Part shown: positions 42,780 through 50,921 of the stretch, piece by piece
Position numbering within the stretch: the stretch's first letter is position 1
Layout of the letters: every line of letters begins with the position of its first letter
From: Bdellovibrio bacteriovorus
Lineage (GTDB): Bacteria; Bdellovibrionota; Bdellovibrionia; Bdellovibrionales; Bdellovibrionaceae
NCBI RefSeq assembly: GCF_025558485.1
Contig: NZ_CP102930.1
Span: forward strand, 2,108,001 to 2,172,000
Length of the DNA: 64,000 bases
Direction of reading: 5' to 3'
Program-made: the position numbers and the translations under genes
Notes under the pieces: model-generated
Database searches by the model: none
What the model was told of the DNA's origin: nothing
The model's input: the letters and a program-made list of their open reading frames with translations, nothing else

Positions 42780-43910
42780 CTATCTGTTGTGAACTTCGCG
42801 GAGCGTGGTGAACGCGCGGGAAGATTTACCCGGGTGACGCTGTTTTAGACGACCAATTGTGTTGATACGCTCTTCAGCCAAACGGTCCGCAGCAGTGTGC
42901 GTGCCGATATTGTCACGTTTTGCAATTTCGTAAACTTTAAGAATATTGTCATAAACGCGCTTCGTTTTTTCAAACGCACGTTCTGGAGAGTAACCTTCCA
43001 GCTCAACAAACACGTTCATCAAACCACCGGCATTGATAACGTAGTCTGGAGCATAAAGGATGCCCAATTCTTTCAACTGGTCACCGTGACGAGCTTCAGC
43101 AAGGATGTTGTTCGCGCCACCAGCGATGACTTTGGTTCTGAACTTTGTGATGGATTGATCATTAACAATCGCACCCAAAGCACATGGAGCCAGGATATCA
43201 CACTCTGTGAAGAGAATGTCGTCAGAGCTAACCGCTTTAGCGCCGAATTTATCAGCAACATTTTTTGTGCGGCTCATGTCGATATCAGCCACCGTGATAA
43301 CAGCGCCTTCTTCAACAAGGTATTTTACAAGGTTGGAACCCACGTTCCCCAGACCTTGAACCGCGATACGAAGACCTTTCAAAGCGTCTGTGCCGAATTT
43401 TTCTTTGGCAGAAGCTTTAATACCCATCAAAACACCGTGTGCAGTGTATGGAGATGGATCGCCAGAACCACCGAAGTCTTTCGGAATACCAGTCACCCAA
43501 GGAGTCTCCATGTAGATGTGCTCCATATCCTGAACAGACGTACCAACGTCTTCAGCAGTGATGTATTTACCATTCAGGGAGTTTACGAACTGACCGAAAG
43601 CACGGAACAAACCTTCAGACTTTTGCGTCTTAGGATCACCGATGATAACAGCCTTACCACCGCCCAGATTCAGGCCGGAAGCTGCTGCTTTATAAGTCAT
43701 ACCTTTGGACAAACGAAGAACGTCAACAAGAGCCTCGTCTTCATTCTTATAGTTCCACATACGGGTGCCACCCAGCGCTGGCCCCAAAGCCGTGTTGTGA
43801 ATAGCGATAATCGCTTTCAAACCAACATGAGGGTCGTTACAGAAAACAACCTGCTCATGATCACCATGCTTAGAGATAATCTCAAAAGTTCCCAATGTAG
43901 GCTCCTTCAT
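42780..43910 (-). CDS. ldh: leucine (Glu/Leu/Phe/Val) dehydrogenase
   Basis: 376 residues of the amino-acid dehydrogenase family. Catalytic region [10 protein letters not shown], Lys in [26 protein letters not shown], and the NAD-binding [15 protein letters not shown]. Length and motifs fit leucine dehydrogenase better than the longer glutamate dehydrogenase. It deaminates branched-chain amino acids to keto acids with NAD, feeding carbon from prey protein and branched fatty acid synthesis. Own terminator. Confidence 0.9.
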   Translation of the reverse strand: MKEPTLGTFEIISKHGDHEQVVFCNDPHVGLKAIIAIHNTALGPALGGTRMWNYKNEDEALVDVLRLSKGMTYKAAASGLNLGGGKAVIIGDPKTQKSEGLFRAFGQFVNSLNGKYITAEDVGTSVQDMEHIYMETPWVTGIPKDFGGSGDPSPYTAHGVLMGIKASAKEKFGTDALKGLRIAVQGLGNVGSNLVKYLVEEGAVITVADIDMSRTKNVADKFGAKAVSSDDILFTECDILAPCALGAIVNDQSITKFRTKVIAGGANNILAEARHGDQLKELGILYAPDYVINAGGLMNVFVELEGYSPERAFEKTKRVYDNILKVYEIAKRDNIGTHTAADRLAEERINTIGRLKQRHPGKSSRAFTTLREVHNR

Positions 43911-44023
43911 TTTTTGAATTGCCGAACGATCATGGGTCCAATCGAGTAAAAAGACTAGCGTTAATGCGGGGTATAAGGTGTGGCCTCCAAATTTTCATTT
44001 AGAGGCCTATATTCTCAATAAAA

Positions 44024-45799
44024 CTACATTTTTTCAGGAGCCGGCATGCCCAGAACGTTCAAACCGTTCTTCAGCACCAGCCCCACAGCTTCACTCAAAG
44101 CCAGACGTGCTTCACGAATAGCTTCGTCTTTTTCTGTTCCAATCGGACACTCGTGATAAAAGACGTTAAAGCTTTTTGCCAGTTCATATAAATAAGTACA
44201 AATCGCCGCCGGCTTGAAGTTTTCCGCAGCCTGCGCCACGGCACTGTTGAAGCCCGCCAAAGACTGCATCAACTGACGTTCTGAAGCGTGAGTCAAACGA
44301 CTCCAATCCACTTGATTCGAGGTTCTCGTGAACTTACGACTTAAACTGGAAATACGTGCGTAAGAATATTGTACAAACGGCCCGGACTCACCATCCAGCT
44401 TCAGCCATTCATTCATATCAAAGACAATCTTCTTATTAGTATCCATGCGAAGCATACCATAGAAAATCGCACCTTTGGCCACCTGACCTGCAACCTTCTC
44501 AATATCTTCCTCTGTCCATTCGCCTTTATAGCGGCTCAAGTACGTGGTCTTCACATGGTTTTCCATGTTGTGAACCAGCGCCGTTAAAGGCACAATGTTG
44601 CCCTTACGGGAACTCATTGCTCCGTCTGGCAATTCCACATAGTTATACTGAAGATGGAAGCAATTTTTCGCCTGTTCAAAGCCCAGCATTTCCAAAACGC
44701 GGAAGACCTGTTTGAAATGCAAAGCCTGACGCATATCCACGATGTAAACGCTTTTTTCAATATGGACGTCTTCGAACTTATGCTTTGCCAGAAGCAAATC
44801 TTTAGTCGCGTAAAGTCCTGTGCCGTCGGACTTCAACAGCATACAGAAGCCCAGCTTTTCCGCTTCCAGATCCTTACCGATAGCCCCTTGGGACATTTCC
44901 AGTTTACCTTCGGCATAAAGCTCTTTCACCCATTGCACGGAAGGCGTGTCCATTTCAGATTCAAAATACCATTCGTCGAATTTGACATCGGCCCAGTCAT
45001 AGACCTTTTTCATCAGGGCGATAGACCATTCGCGGGTTTCCAGCCACAGATCATAATAAGGACCGGATTTGCCTTCCAGCTGATGCAAGATCGCGGTTAA
45101 TTCCTGACGATTGATTTCTTCTTGCGGAGTTCCGTTTTGATCTTCCAAAAGCAGATTGGCCTTGGAATACATGCTGCCCAACCATTCACCTTTTCCGGTT
45201 TCGGGAACCGGCTCTTGATTGTGCTTTTTCATGTACCAAAGACATTTCGCCACATGCGTTCCCATGTCCCCCGGGAAAGTCGAAGACACGATTTCACGGC
45301 CACTGTAACGAAGCATTCTGACAACCGCATCGCCCAGACACAGATTTCGCATATGACCCACGTGAAGCTCTTTGTGGGTGTTTGGCTGGGAATACTCGAT
45401 CATGGTTTTAGGAGCTTTTTCAACCAACTGTTTTTTAAAGAAAGTTCCGTCCAGAATCGTGGCTAAAACCTGCTCTCCGTGAGTTTGCTCGTTGAAGCGC
45501 AAATTAACATAAGGACCCGCCGCAACGGCTGTTAATGCCCCTTTGGATTCCTGGATTCCGGAAGCTCCTGTCAACTCAGCCGCCACCGCCGCAGCCACTT
45601 GCGGGGGAGCCGCTTTTAGATTCTTCGCCAGAATAAAGCAGCCAAACGCCAGGTCTCCTAATTCGGATTTTGGAGGATTCACCAAAGACTTATAGATGTC
45701 GTCCTCAAGAGCGGAAACATCAGCATTTGGATAAGCGCGACCAATCGCAGATTTAAGTAAGTTTGTCGCAAGCAATCGAATGGAGTCGTGTTTAATCAT
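44024..45799 (-). CDS. argS: arginyl-tRNA synthetase
   Basis: 591 residues, full length for class I ArgRS. HIGH motif in ELHVGHMRNLCLGDA, KMSKS counterpart in GAMSSRKGNIVPL, N-terminal Add-1 domain with PPQVAAAVAAEL, and the C-terminal anticodon-binding helices (ending VLGMPAPEKM). Its start overlaps the stop of the HTH gene by four bases (ATGA), so the two are translated together. Confidence 0.95.
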   Translation of the reverse strand: MIKHDSIRLLATNLLKSAIGRAYPNADVSALEDDIYKSLVNPPKSELGDLAFGCFILAKNLKAAPPQVAAAVAAELTGASGIQESKGALTAVAAGPYVNLRFNEQTHGEQVLATILDGTFFKKQLVEKAPKTMIEYSQPNTHKELHVGHMRNLCLGDAVVRMLRYSGREIVSSTFPGDMGTHVAKCLWYMKKHNQEPVPETGKGEWLGSMYSKANLLLEDQNGTPQEEINRQELTAILHQLEGKSGPYYDLWLETREWSIALMKKVYDWADVKFDEWYFESEMDTPSVQWVKELYAEGKLEMSQGAIGKDLEAEKLGFCMLLKSDGTGLYATKDLLLAKHKFEDVHIEKSVYIVDMRQALHFKQVFRVLEMLGFEQAKNCFHLQYNYVELPDGAMSSRKGNIVPLTALVHNMENHVKTTYLSRYKGEWTEEDIEKVAGQVAKGAIFYGMLRMDTNKKIVFDMNEWLKLDGESGPFVQYSYARISSLSRKFTRTSNQVDWSRLTHASERQLMQSLAGFNSAVAQAAENFKPAAICTYLYELAKSFNVFYHECPIGTEKDEAIREARLALSEAVGLVLKNGLNVLGMPAPEKM

Positions 45800-46386
45800 A
45801 GACCTTTCCAGAAGAAAAAGACGCCCGCCCAGGCGAGTGAAACAAGAAGGACAACTATACTGGTATTTCTGTGGAATTTCAGGTCTTTTTTCAAGACTTG
45901 AAGCTCCGTTTGCAGGCGATCGCGCTCTAAAAACACTCCCTGCAGATCCAAAGACAGCTTTTCGATCTCTTCCTTGCGCGTCTGACGTTCCAAATTCAAT
46001 TCCTGCAAGGCCTGTTGATGCAGCACCTGAGGACTTGAACCCAGGAAATAGTTTGGCGTCAGGCCCGGAATCTTTTCACGCAGAGTCAAATACCACTGCA
46101 AAGCCCGCCAAATATGTGGGGGAGCCTCATCCCCCTGCTTCACCCAACGAGTCCAACTGGAAGGATCCACCAAAAGAAGCTGCGCCATCTTACGCTGAGA
46201 AAGCCCCAAATCAGCGCGGATTTTCTCCAAATCCCCGATCTGATTCTGGATGACTTGAACCTGAGCCTCGTAATGCATGCGCAAAGAGGTCTTTGAACGG
46301 GGGCCTATTTCATCCTCTATAAAGCTCTCGTTTAAAGTGCCTTTTTGCAGGGAGTCCTCGACCAGACCCTGGAGATCCTTTTCCAT
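45796..46386 (-). CDS. membrane-anchored HTH protein
   Basis: 196 residues. An XRE/Cro-like HTH at about residues 50-80 (IRADLGLSQRKMAQLLLVDP, then SSWTRWVKQG), a coiled-coil region (about 120-165: LERQTRKEEIEKLSLDLQGV) and a single C-terminal transmembrane helix (about 171-190) with Lys after it. This makes a tail-anchored DNA-binding protein. Directly upstream of and overlapping argS. A nested inverted repeat before its start (46404-46439) suggests self-regulation. Not a known named family. Confidence 0.8.
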   Translation of the reverse strand: MEKDLQGLVEDSLQKGTLNESFIEDEIGPRSKTSLRMHYEAQVQVIQNQIGDLEKIRADLGLSQRKMAQLLLVDPSSWTRWVKQGDEAPPHIWRALQWYLTLREKIPGLTPNYFLGSSPQVLHQQALQELNLERQTRKEEIEKLSLDLQGVFLERDRLQTELQVLKKDLKFHRNTSIVVLLVSLAWAGVFFFWKGL

Positions 46387-46403
46387 TTAAACCTCTCTGG
46401 ACT

Positions 46404-46439
46404 GTTGTAATTCACAATATTTATATTGTTTTTCACAAC
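46404..46439. promoter_or_regulatory. nested inverted repeat, candidate operator
   Basis: A perfect core ACAATA-TTTA-TATTGT (46414-46429) is flanked by GTTGT (46404-46408) and ACAAC (46435-46439) in inverted orientation. On the minus strand TTGTGAA occurs twice. It sits about 20 bases before the start of the HTH gene. Confidence 0.6.
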
Positions 46440-46767
46440 AAAAGACGTTGTATAATACAGATATAATTCCAGAAGTGATTTTGGAAGGTCAAGCTAAGTT
46501 GTTGAAACCACAAAAGAATCCACAAAGGCATAGCCCAACATACCCTTTTTCAAAACAGACTAAAGCTTATAGCTGTATTCTATAGTGCTATATATTTGAT
46601 TTTACTGATGTTTTTATTATGAGATATTGGATTGGATCAAAGAGATGCATGGCGTCATTAAAAACCAAGACTAGACTAAACAAAATATTTCTACCTATCA
46701 TCACTTTGAATGCAAGGCGTCATGAATACCCCTTGTCAAAGACCCTCTTCATTTTGAATGATGAATC
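46440..46767. other. AT-rich gap with direct repeats
   Basis: About 330 bp of AT-rich sequence with no convincing gene. It holds an imperfect direct repeat, GCATGGCGTCATTAA (46647-46661) and GCAAGGCGTCATGAA (46712-46726), 65 bases apart, just before the recombinase start. A plausible -10-like TTGTATAAT occurs near 46450. Recombinase binding arms or chance. Confidence 0.45.
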
Positions 46768-47301
46768 ATGGCTTCGGCACCTCGGTATCAACTCAACAAG
46801 AACAAATATCTTCTCGCACCCGAATCAGAACGTTTGCGAAAAATTCTCACAGATTTTCAGGATAAAGATCCACGCAATTGTTTGATGATTTGGACGGCTT
46901 TGCGAACCGGGGCCCGGGCTCAGGAAGTTCTCAATATTCAAAGGTCGGATCTGAACCCCTATGATGAAAGCATCTTTATCCGGGGTTTAAAGAATTCCAA
47001 TGACCGGGAAATTCCGGTTCATTCGGCCTTCTTTGAAAGACTTCATCGCTTCGCCGAACAGCAAGGCGGAACCTCGGTTTTTCCGATCTCATACAATCGA
47101 CTGTTTCAAATCTGGGAATTGTATCGCCCCGTCCCAAAGAAATTCCATTCCTTAAGGCATACTTTTGCGATTGAGCTTTATCAGAAGACGAAGGATTTAA
47201 GACTGGTCCAGGTGGCGTTGGGACATCGAAATATCGCCAACACCATGGTTTATGCGGATTACGTTTATTCTCAGCAAGAGCTACGCAAACTGATTCTTTG
47301 A
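46768..47301 (+). CDS. minimal tyrosine recombinase (catalytic domain only)
   Basis: 177 residues. The whole protein is one phage-integrase catalytic domain with the full set of active residues: Arg50 in TGARAQEVLNI, Lys75 in RGLKNSNDREIPV, His127 and Arg130 in HSLRHTFA, His153 in LGHRN and Tyr162 in NTMVYADY. The N-terminal SAM-like DNA-binding domain of XerC/D and integrases is absent. Could be a degraded integrase, a small stand-alone invertase or an integron-like remnant. No phage or att genes near. Confidence 0.85.
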   Translation: MASAPRYQLNKNKYLLAPESERLRKILTDFQDKDPRNCLMIWTALRTGARAQEVLNIQRSDLNPYDESIFIRGLKNSNDREIPVHSAFFERLHRFAEQQGGTSVFPISYNRLFQIWELYRPVPKKFHSLRHTFAIELYQKTKDLRLVQVALGHRNIANTMVYADYVYSQQELRKLIL

Positions 47302-47637
47302 TTATTCGTCGATACCACGAATTTCAGTCGCCAGGCGTTCAAATTGCTTTTCTTCGGACGCGCGGTGATTGGATTTTTCCTTTTTGAACGCCAACAGATC
47401 TTTTCTGGTTGGAGCATTATAGGAAGTACCAGAGTTTTCCACCACAACGATGCGCTCACGTATTTTCTCCTGGGCGGCCACTTTATCGCGTGTCGCTTCA
47501 AGGTTGCTTTGAACAGTATGGTGAAGCTCGCTTTGCGCTTTGGTGTTTTCACTGATCAAAGCGTTAAAGTCCGAGATCTTGGCAAAACTGATTGCTGGGA
47601 TCAGGGTCATAACTGCGATAAGTGCTTGCTTCTTCAT
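47302..47637 (-). CDS. small exported helical protein
   Basis: 111 residues with a signal peptide (MKKQALIAVMTLIPAISFA) and a highly charged helical mature part (ISENTKAQSELHHTVQSNL, KKEKSNHRASEEKQFERLAT). It may form a coiled coil. No family recognised. A sigma-54-like promoter lies 30 bases upstream. The stop abuts the stop of the convergent recombinase gene. Confidence 0.7.
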   Translation of the reverse strand: MKKQALIAVMTLIPAISFAKISDFNALISENTKAQSELHHTVQSNLEATRDKVAAQEKIRERIVVVENSGTSYNAPTRKDLLAFKKEKSNHRASEEKQFERLATEIRGIDE

Positions 47638-47666
47638 ACTTGCTCCTTGGCTCGATACAGTTATTC

Positions 47667-47684
47667 AAAGCAAGGCTGATGCCA
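47667..47684 (-). promoter_or_regulatory. sigma-54-like promoter (-24/-12)
   Basis: The minus strand reads TGGCAT-CAGCC-TTGCTTT, identical over 18 bases to the site at 7638-7655. It is about 30 bases upstream of the exported helical protein, leaving a leader of about 20 nt, typical for an RpoN promoter. Confidence 0.7.
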
Positions 47685-47821
47685 CCCGGCGCCTTCTTTA
47701 ATTGCTTTAGGCCGCAAAGACCCGACAAAGTCGCTTACAACTGTCTAAGAAGTAGTTATCAATTCTTGTAATGAAACAGAATTAGCCCTATGGTGAAAAG
47801 TATATTTATAGGTGTCTCAGA

Positions 47822-48445
47822 ATGATAAAAGCCCTTTTCCCCACCTTCGTTTACTATGCACCCCTGGCTGGAAAGACCGCCAAGGGCGTCACTAAATTGA
47901 ACAAAGAACTTAAAGCCGAATCTTTGAAGATTTCAGAAATCGATGAAGAAGGTCAGCTTTGGTCGCGGAAAAACTACAAGGGCGGTTACACTTCTTACGG
48001 ATCTATGAGCCAACTGCATCAGTTTTCCTCCACCTTTGAGGATCTACAAAAGATGCTTGATAAGCATGTTCGCAAATTTGCCAAACATCTGGAAATGGAC
48101 ATCAATGCCCGGGAACTGCAAATGACTTCCTGCTGGGTGAATATCATGCCCACAGATGTGATTCACACGATGCACATTCACCCGCTTTCTGTCATCAGCG
48201 GGACTTATTATGTGCAGACGCCGAAGAACTGCTCGGCCTTGAAATTTGAAGATCCGCGCATGGAATCCTTTATGGCTTCCCCCCCAAGAAAGCACGACGC
48301 CAAAGTTCACAATCAACGTTACTATTCGCTGGCGCCACAAGAAGGCCACGTGGTGCTGTTTGAATCCTGGACCCGTCACGAAGTTCCGCAGAATGCGGCC
48401 GACAAGGAACGCATCAGTATCAGCTTTAATTACGACTGGGTGTAG
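47822..48445 (+). CDS. putative 2OG-Fe(II) oxygenase (TIGR02466 family)
   Basis: 207 residues. Segments IHTMHIHPLSVISGTYYVQ, ALKFEDPRME, VVLFESWTRHEVPQN and KERISISFNYDW match the TIGR02466 group of 2-oxoglutarate/iron(II) oxygenases, with the His-rich iron site and the final Arg. Function not established in any species. The ABC ATPase gene starts 2 bases after its stop, and the four genes through 50888 look like one operon. An oxygenase tied to uptake of a THI5-like substrate is a testable idea. Confidence 0.8.
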   Translation: MIKALFPTFVYYAPLAGKTAKGVTKLNKELKAESLKISEIDEEGQLWSRKNYKGGYTSYGSMSQLHQFSSTFEDLQKMLDKHVRKFAKHLEMDINARELQMTSCWVNIMPTDVIHTMHIHPLSVISGTYYVQTPKNCSALKFEDPRMESFMASPPRKHDAKVHNQRYYSLAPQEGHVVLFESWTRHEVPQNAADKERISISFNYDWV

Positions 48446-48447
48446 GC

Positions 48448-49197
48448 ATGTCAGACGGCGTGGGAATTCGGATTGAAAAACTGCATAAAGACTTTTCCCA
48501 AAAGAAAGTCATCGAGAACCTGAATCTCGATATTGCCCCCGGATCTTTCGTGTCTGTCGTGGGCCCCTCAGGTTGTGGGAAATCCACTTTACTAAGACTT
48601 GTGGCAGAATTGGAAACTCCCAGTTCCGGCACTATTCAAAAAGATTCCGGGGACGCCACAAATTTCAGTTTTGTATTTCAAGACCCCAACTTACTGGCCT
48701 GGCGCACCGTTTATGAAAATGTCCGCCTGCCTTTTGAATTAAGCAAATCTTTGCAGGTTCTTTCGCCGCAAGAGCAACACAAACGTATTTCCGCAGCCCT
48801 TACAAAAGTTCATTTGCAAGACTCACAAAATCTTTTTCCCCATCAGCTTTCCGGTGGCATGAAGATGCGGGTGTCTTTGGCCCGGGCCTTGGTCAATTCC
48901 CCACAGCTGCTTTTAATGGATGAACCTTTTGCCGCTTTGGATGAAAGCACCCGCTTTGAAATGCAGCGCGAATTGCACACCCTTTGGCAAAAAGAGCGCA
49001 TGACGGTGATCTTTGTGACTCATTCTTTGTTTGAATCCGCCTTTTTATCTGAAAGAATCATCATGCTAAAAGGGGCCGGAGCCCAGATCGTGTTGGATCA
49101 AAAACTGACTTTGCCACAAGTGCGGGAAGAAAGCCTGCGCACCACAGAGGCTTTCAATAAAATCGTCGCCGGCCTTTCCGAAAGGCTGCGCGCATGA
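48448..49197 (+). CDS. ABC transporter ATP-binding protein (NitT/TauT type)
   Basis: 249 residues. Walker A GPSGCGKST (residues 39-47), signature LSGGMKMR and Walker B LLLMDEPFAALDE, followed by the switch His in VIFVTHSLFESAF. Typical of the nitrate/taurine/thiamine-precursor import family. Its stop overlaps the start of the permease gene (ATGA, 49194), giving coupled translation. Confidence 0.92.
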   Translation: MSDGVGIRIEKLHKDFSQKKVIENLNLDIAPGSFVSVVGPSGCGKSTLLRLVAELETPSSGTIQKDSGDATNFSFVFQDPNLLAWRTVYENVRLPFELSKSLQVLSPQEQHKRISAALTKVHLQDSQNLFPHQLSGGMKMRVSLARALVNSPQLLLMDEPFAALDESTRFEMQRELHTLWQKERMTVIFVTHSLFESAFLSERIIMLKGAGAQIVLDQKLTLPQVREESLRTTEAFNKIVAGLSERLRA

Positions 49198-49949
49198 AAC
49201 GTTTTCTTCCGGCCTTTATCAGTTTTATCATCCTTACCTTAGGTCTTGAATTGATCGTGCGTGGCGGGTGGGTGAGTGAGACTCTTCTGCCCTCCCCTTC
49301 CATGGTTTTACAAAGCCTCAGCGAAATGCGTGCGGATTTTCTGCTGGCTTTCAAAGAGACTCTTTTCAACGTGCTTGCCGGATTGTTTTTAAGTATTGGA
49401 ATCGGAACTTTGGTGGCATTTTTGTTTTCGCTTTCCGAAATTCTTAAACGAGCGATTTTACCTTTTGCGATTTTCTTTCAAACAGTGCCGATCATCGCCA
49501 TTGCGCCGTTGCTGGTGATTTATTTCGGCTTTGGCGCACCGACAGTGATTGCCTCCAGCTTTATTGTTTCCATCTTCCCGATCATTGCCAACACGCTGAT
49601 GGGTTTGGAAAGCGCCAGTGAAGCTCAACGGGATTTGTTCCGGATTTATCAGGCACCTTCACTAAAAGTGCTGTGGAAGCTCAAGCTGCCGCATGCTTAC
49701 AGTTATATTTACTCAGGCCTTAAGATCTCCGCCGGTTTGTCCATTATCGGAGCCATCGCTGGGGAGTTCGTCGCAGGCGGCGGCTTGGGAGCCCTGATTG
49801 ATTCCGCCCGCACTCAGCAGCGTGTGGATATTGTTTTTGGGGCGCTCTTATTGCTTTCGCTTATGGGGTTGCTATTTATCGGCGCCATGGCTTTAATCAA
49901 TCGTATGATTTTAAGAAAACGCCCCTTGGCGACTCTTTCTCAGGAATAG
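49194..49949 (+). CDS. ABC transporter permease (NitT/TauT type)
   Basis: 251 residues with about six transmembrane helices and the ABC-2-like EAA loop region (GLESASEAQRDLFRIY and LKLPHAYSYIYSGLKISAG). Belongs to the TauC/SsuC/ThiX family of inner-membrane permeases and pairs with the ATPase before it. The binding protein follows 9 bases later. Confidence 0.91.
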   Translation: MKRFLPAFISFIILTLGLELIVRGGWVSETLLPSPSMVLQSLSEMRADFLLAFKETLFNVLAGLFLSIGIGTLVAFLFSLSEILKRAILPFAIFFQTVPIIAIAPLLVIYFGFGAPTVIASSFIVSIFPIIANTLMGLESASEAQRDLFRIYQAPSLKVLWKLKLPHAYSYIYSGLKISAGLSIIGAIAGEFVAGGGLGALIDSARTQQRVDIVFGALLLLSLMGLLFIGAMALINRMILRKRPLATLSQE

Positions 49950-49958
49950 GAGATGCTG

Positions 49959-50888
49959 ATGAAGTTTCTATTTGCTCTTATGGCCCTTGTGCTACCGCTT
50001 TCACTTCAAGCTGCCGATACGCCCGTGGAAATCGCTCTGAACTGGAAAGCTGAACCTGAGTTCGGGGGCTTCTATGCGGCCTCTTTGCAAGGCCTTTACA
50101 AAGGCCAGGGTCTGGATGTGAAAATTCTGGAAGGGGGCTCTGGCACCCCAACGGTGCAGATGCTGGCCAACGGGAAAGTGGATTTTGCTATTGTCAGCGC
50201 CGATGAACTGATTATTTCGCAGGATCGTAATAAGCTCAATAAAGTCAAAGCCCTGTTTGCGGTCTATCAGGTTTCGCCGTACATCGTGATGACTCACGCT
50301 GAAAGAAACTTTAAAACTCTGAAGGATGTCTTTATCAGCGAAGGCTTTTTATCCATGCAATCCGGTCTTCCCTATTACCAATATCTGGTGCAAAAATTCG
50401 GCAAACCCAAAGTTCGCGTGGTTCCCTACATGGGAGGCGTCGCCAACTTCGTGAACGACAAAACATTTTCCCAACAGGGCTTCGTCACCACCGAACCTTT
50501 AACGGCAGAAAAAGCCGGGGCCAAAGTAAAATCCTTCCTGATTGCAGATGAAGGCTTTAATCCTTATTTGGTTGTTCTTGCCACGACCGAGCAGGTTCTA
50601 AAAAACAAGCCCGAACTGGTGAAAAAAGTGGTCGAAGCCACACGCGCAGGCTGGCAGGCTTATCAAAAAGATCCCAAAGCCACCAACGAACACATGGCAA
50701 ACCTGAATAAGTCCTTTGATCTGGACACTTTCAACAAAGCCGCTGAAATTCAAAAGCCCTTGATCGAGCCCGCAGGCGTGAGTTTGGGAAGCATGAGTGA
50801 TGAGCGCTGGAACACGTTGGTCGGGCAGCTAAAAAAATTAAAGCTGATCAAGACAACTCCGAAAGCCGCAGACCTTTACATAAAGTAA
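49959..50888 (+). CDS. ABC substrate-binding protein (NMT1/THI5-like)
   Basis: About 309 residues, signal peptide MKFLFALMALVLPLSLQAAD. NMT1/THI5-like fold: ALNWKAEPEFGGFYAASLQG, GKVDFAIVSADELIISQDR and PYMGGVANFV. By family it binds pyrimidine thiamine precursors (HMP, FAMP), nitrate or sulfonates. The N-terminal NWKAEPEFGGFY pattern is closest to ThiY-like binding of FAMP. The ATG at 49959 is preferred over 49953 because AGGAG lies just before the latter. Last gene of the operon. Confidence 0.88.
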   Translation: MKFLFALMALVLPLSLQAADTPVEIALNWKAEPEFGGFYAASLQGLYKGQGLDVKILEGGSGTPTVQMLANGKVDFAIVSADELIISQDRNKLNKVKALFAVYQVSPYIVMTHAERNFKTLKDVFISEGFLSMQSGLPYYQYLVQKFGKPKVRVVPYMGGVANFVNDKTFSQQGFVTTEPLTAEKAGAKVKSFLIADEGFNPYLVVLATTEQVLKNKPELVKKVVEATRAGWQAYQKDPKATNEHMANLNKSFDLDTFNKAAEIQKPLIEPAGVSLGSMSDERWNTLVGQLKKLKLIKTTPKAADLYIK

Positions 50889-50921
50889 CCACAAAGATCC
50901 TGCTGTCACCTTCGGGCCATT

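Noticed and set aside
42897..43949. Long plus-strand reading frame opposite the leucine dehydrogenase gene
   Set aside because: It is antisense to a clear dehydrogenase with full family motifs and shows no signal or domain of its own.
46619..46885. Short frame overlapping the recombinase start
   Set aside because: Out of frame with the recombinase and no coding character. The recombinase frame is supported by its catalytic residues.
47640..47821. TPP riboswitch before the THI5-like operon
   Set aside because: I looked for the CTGAGA core and its partner segments and saw neither in the leader.
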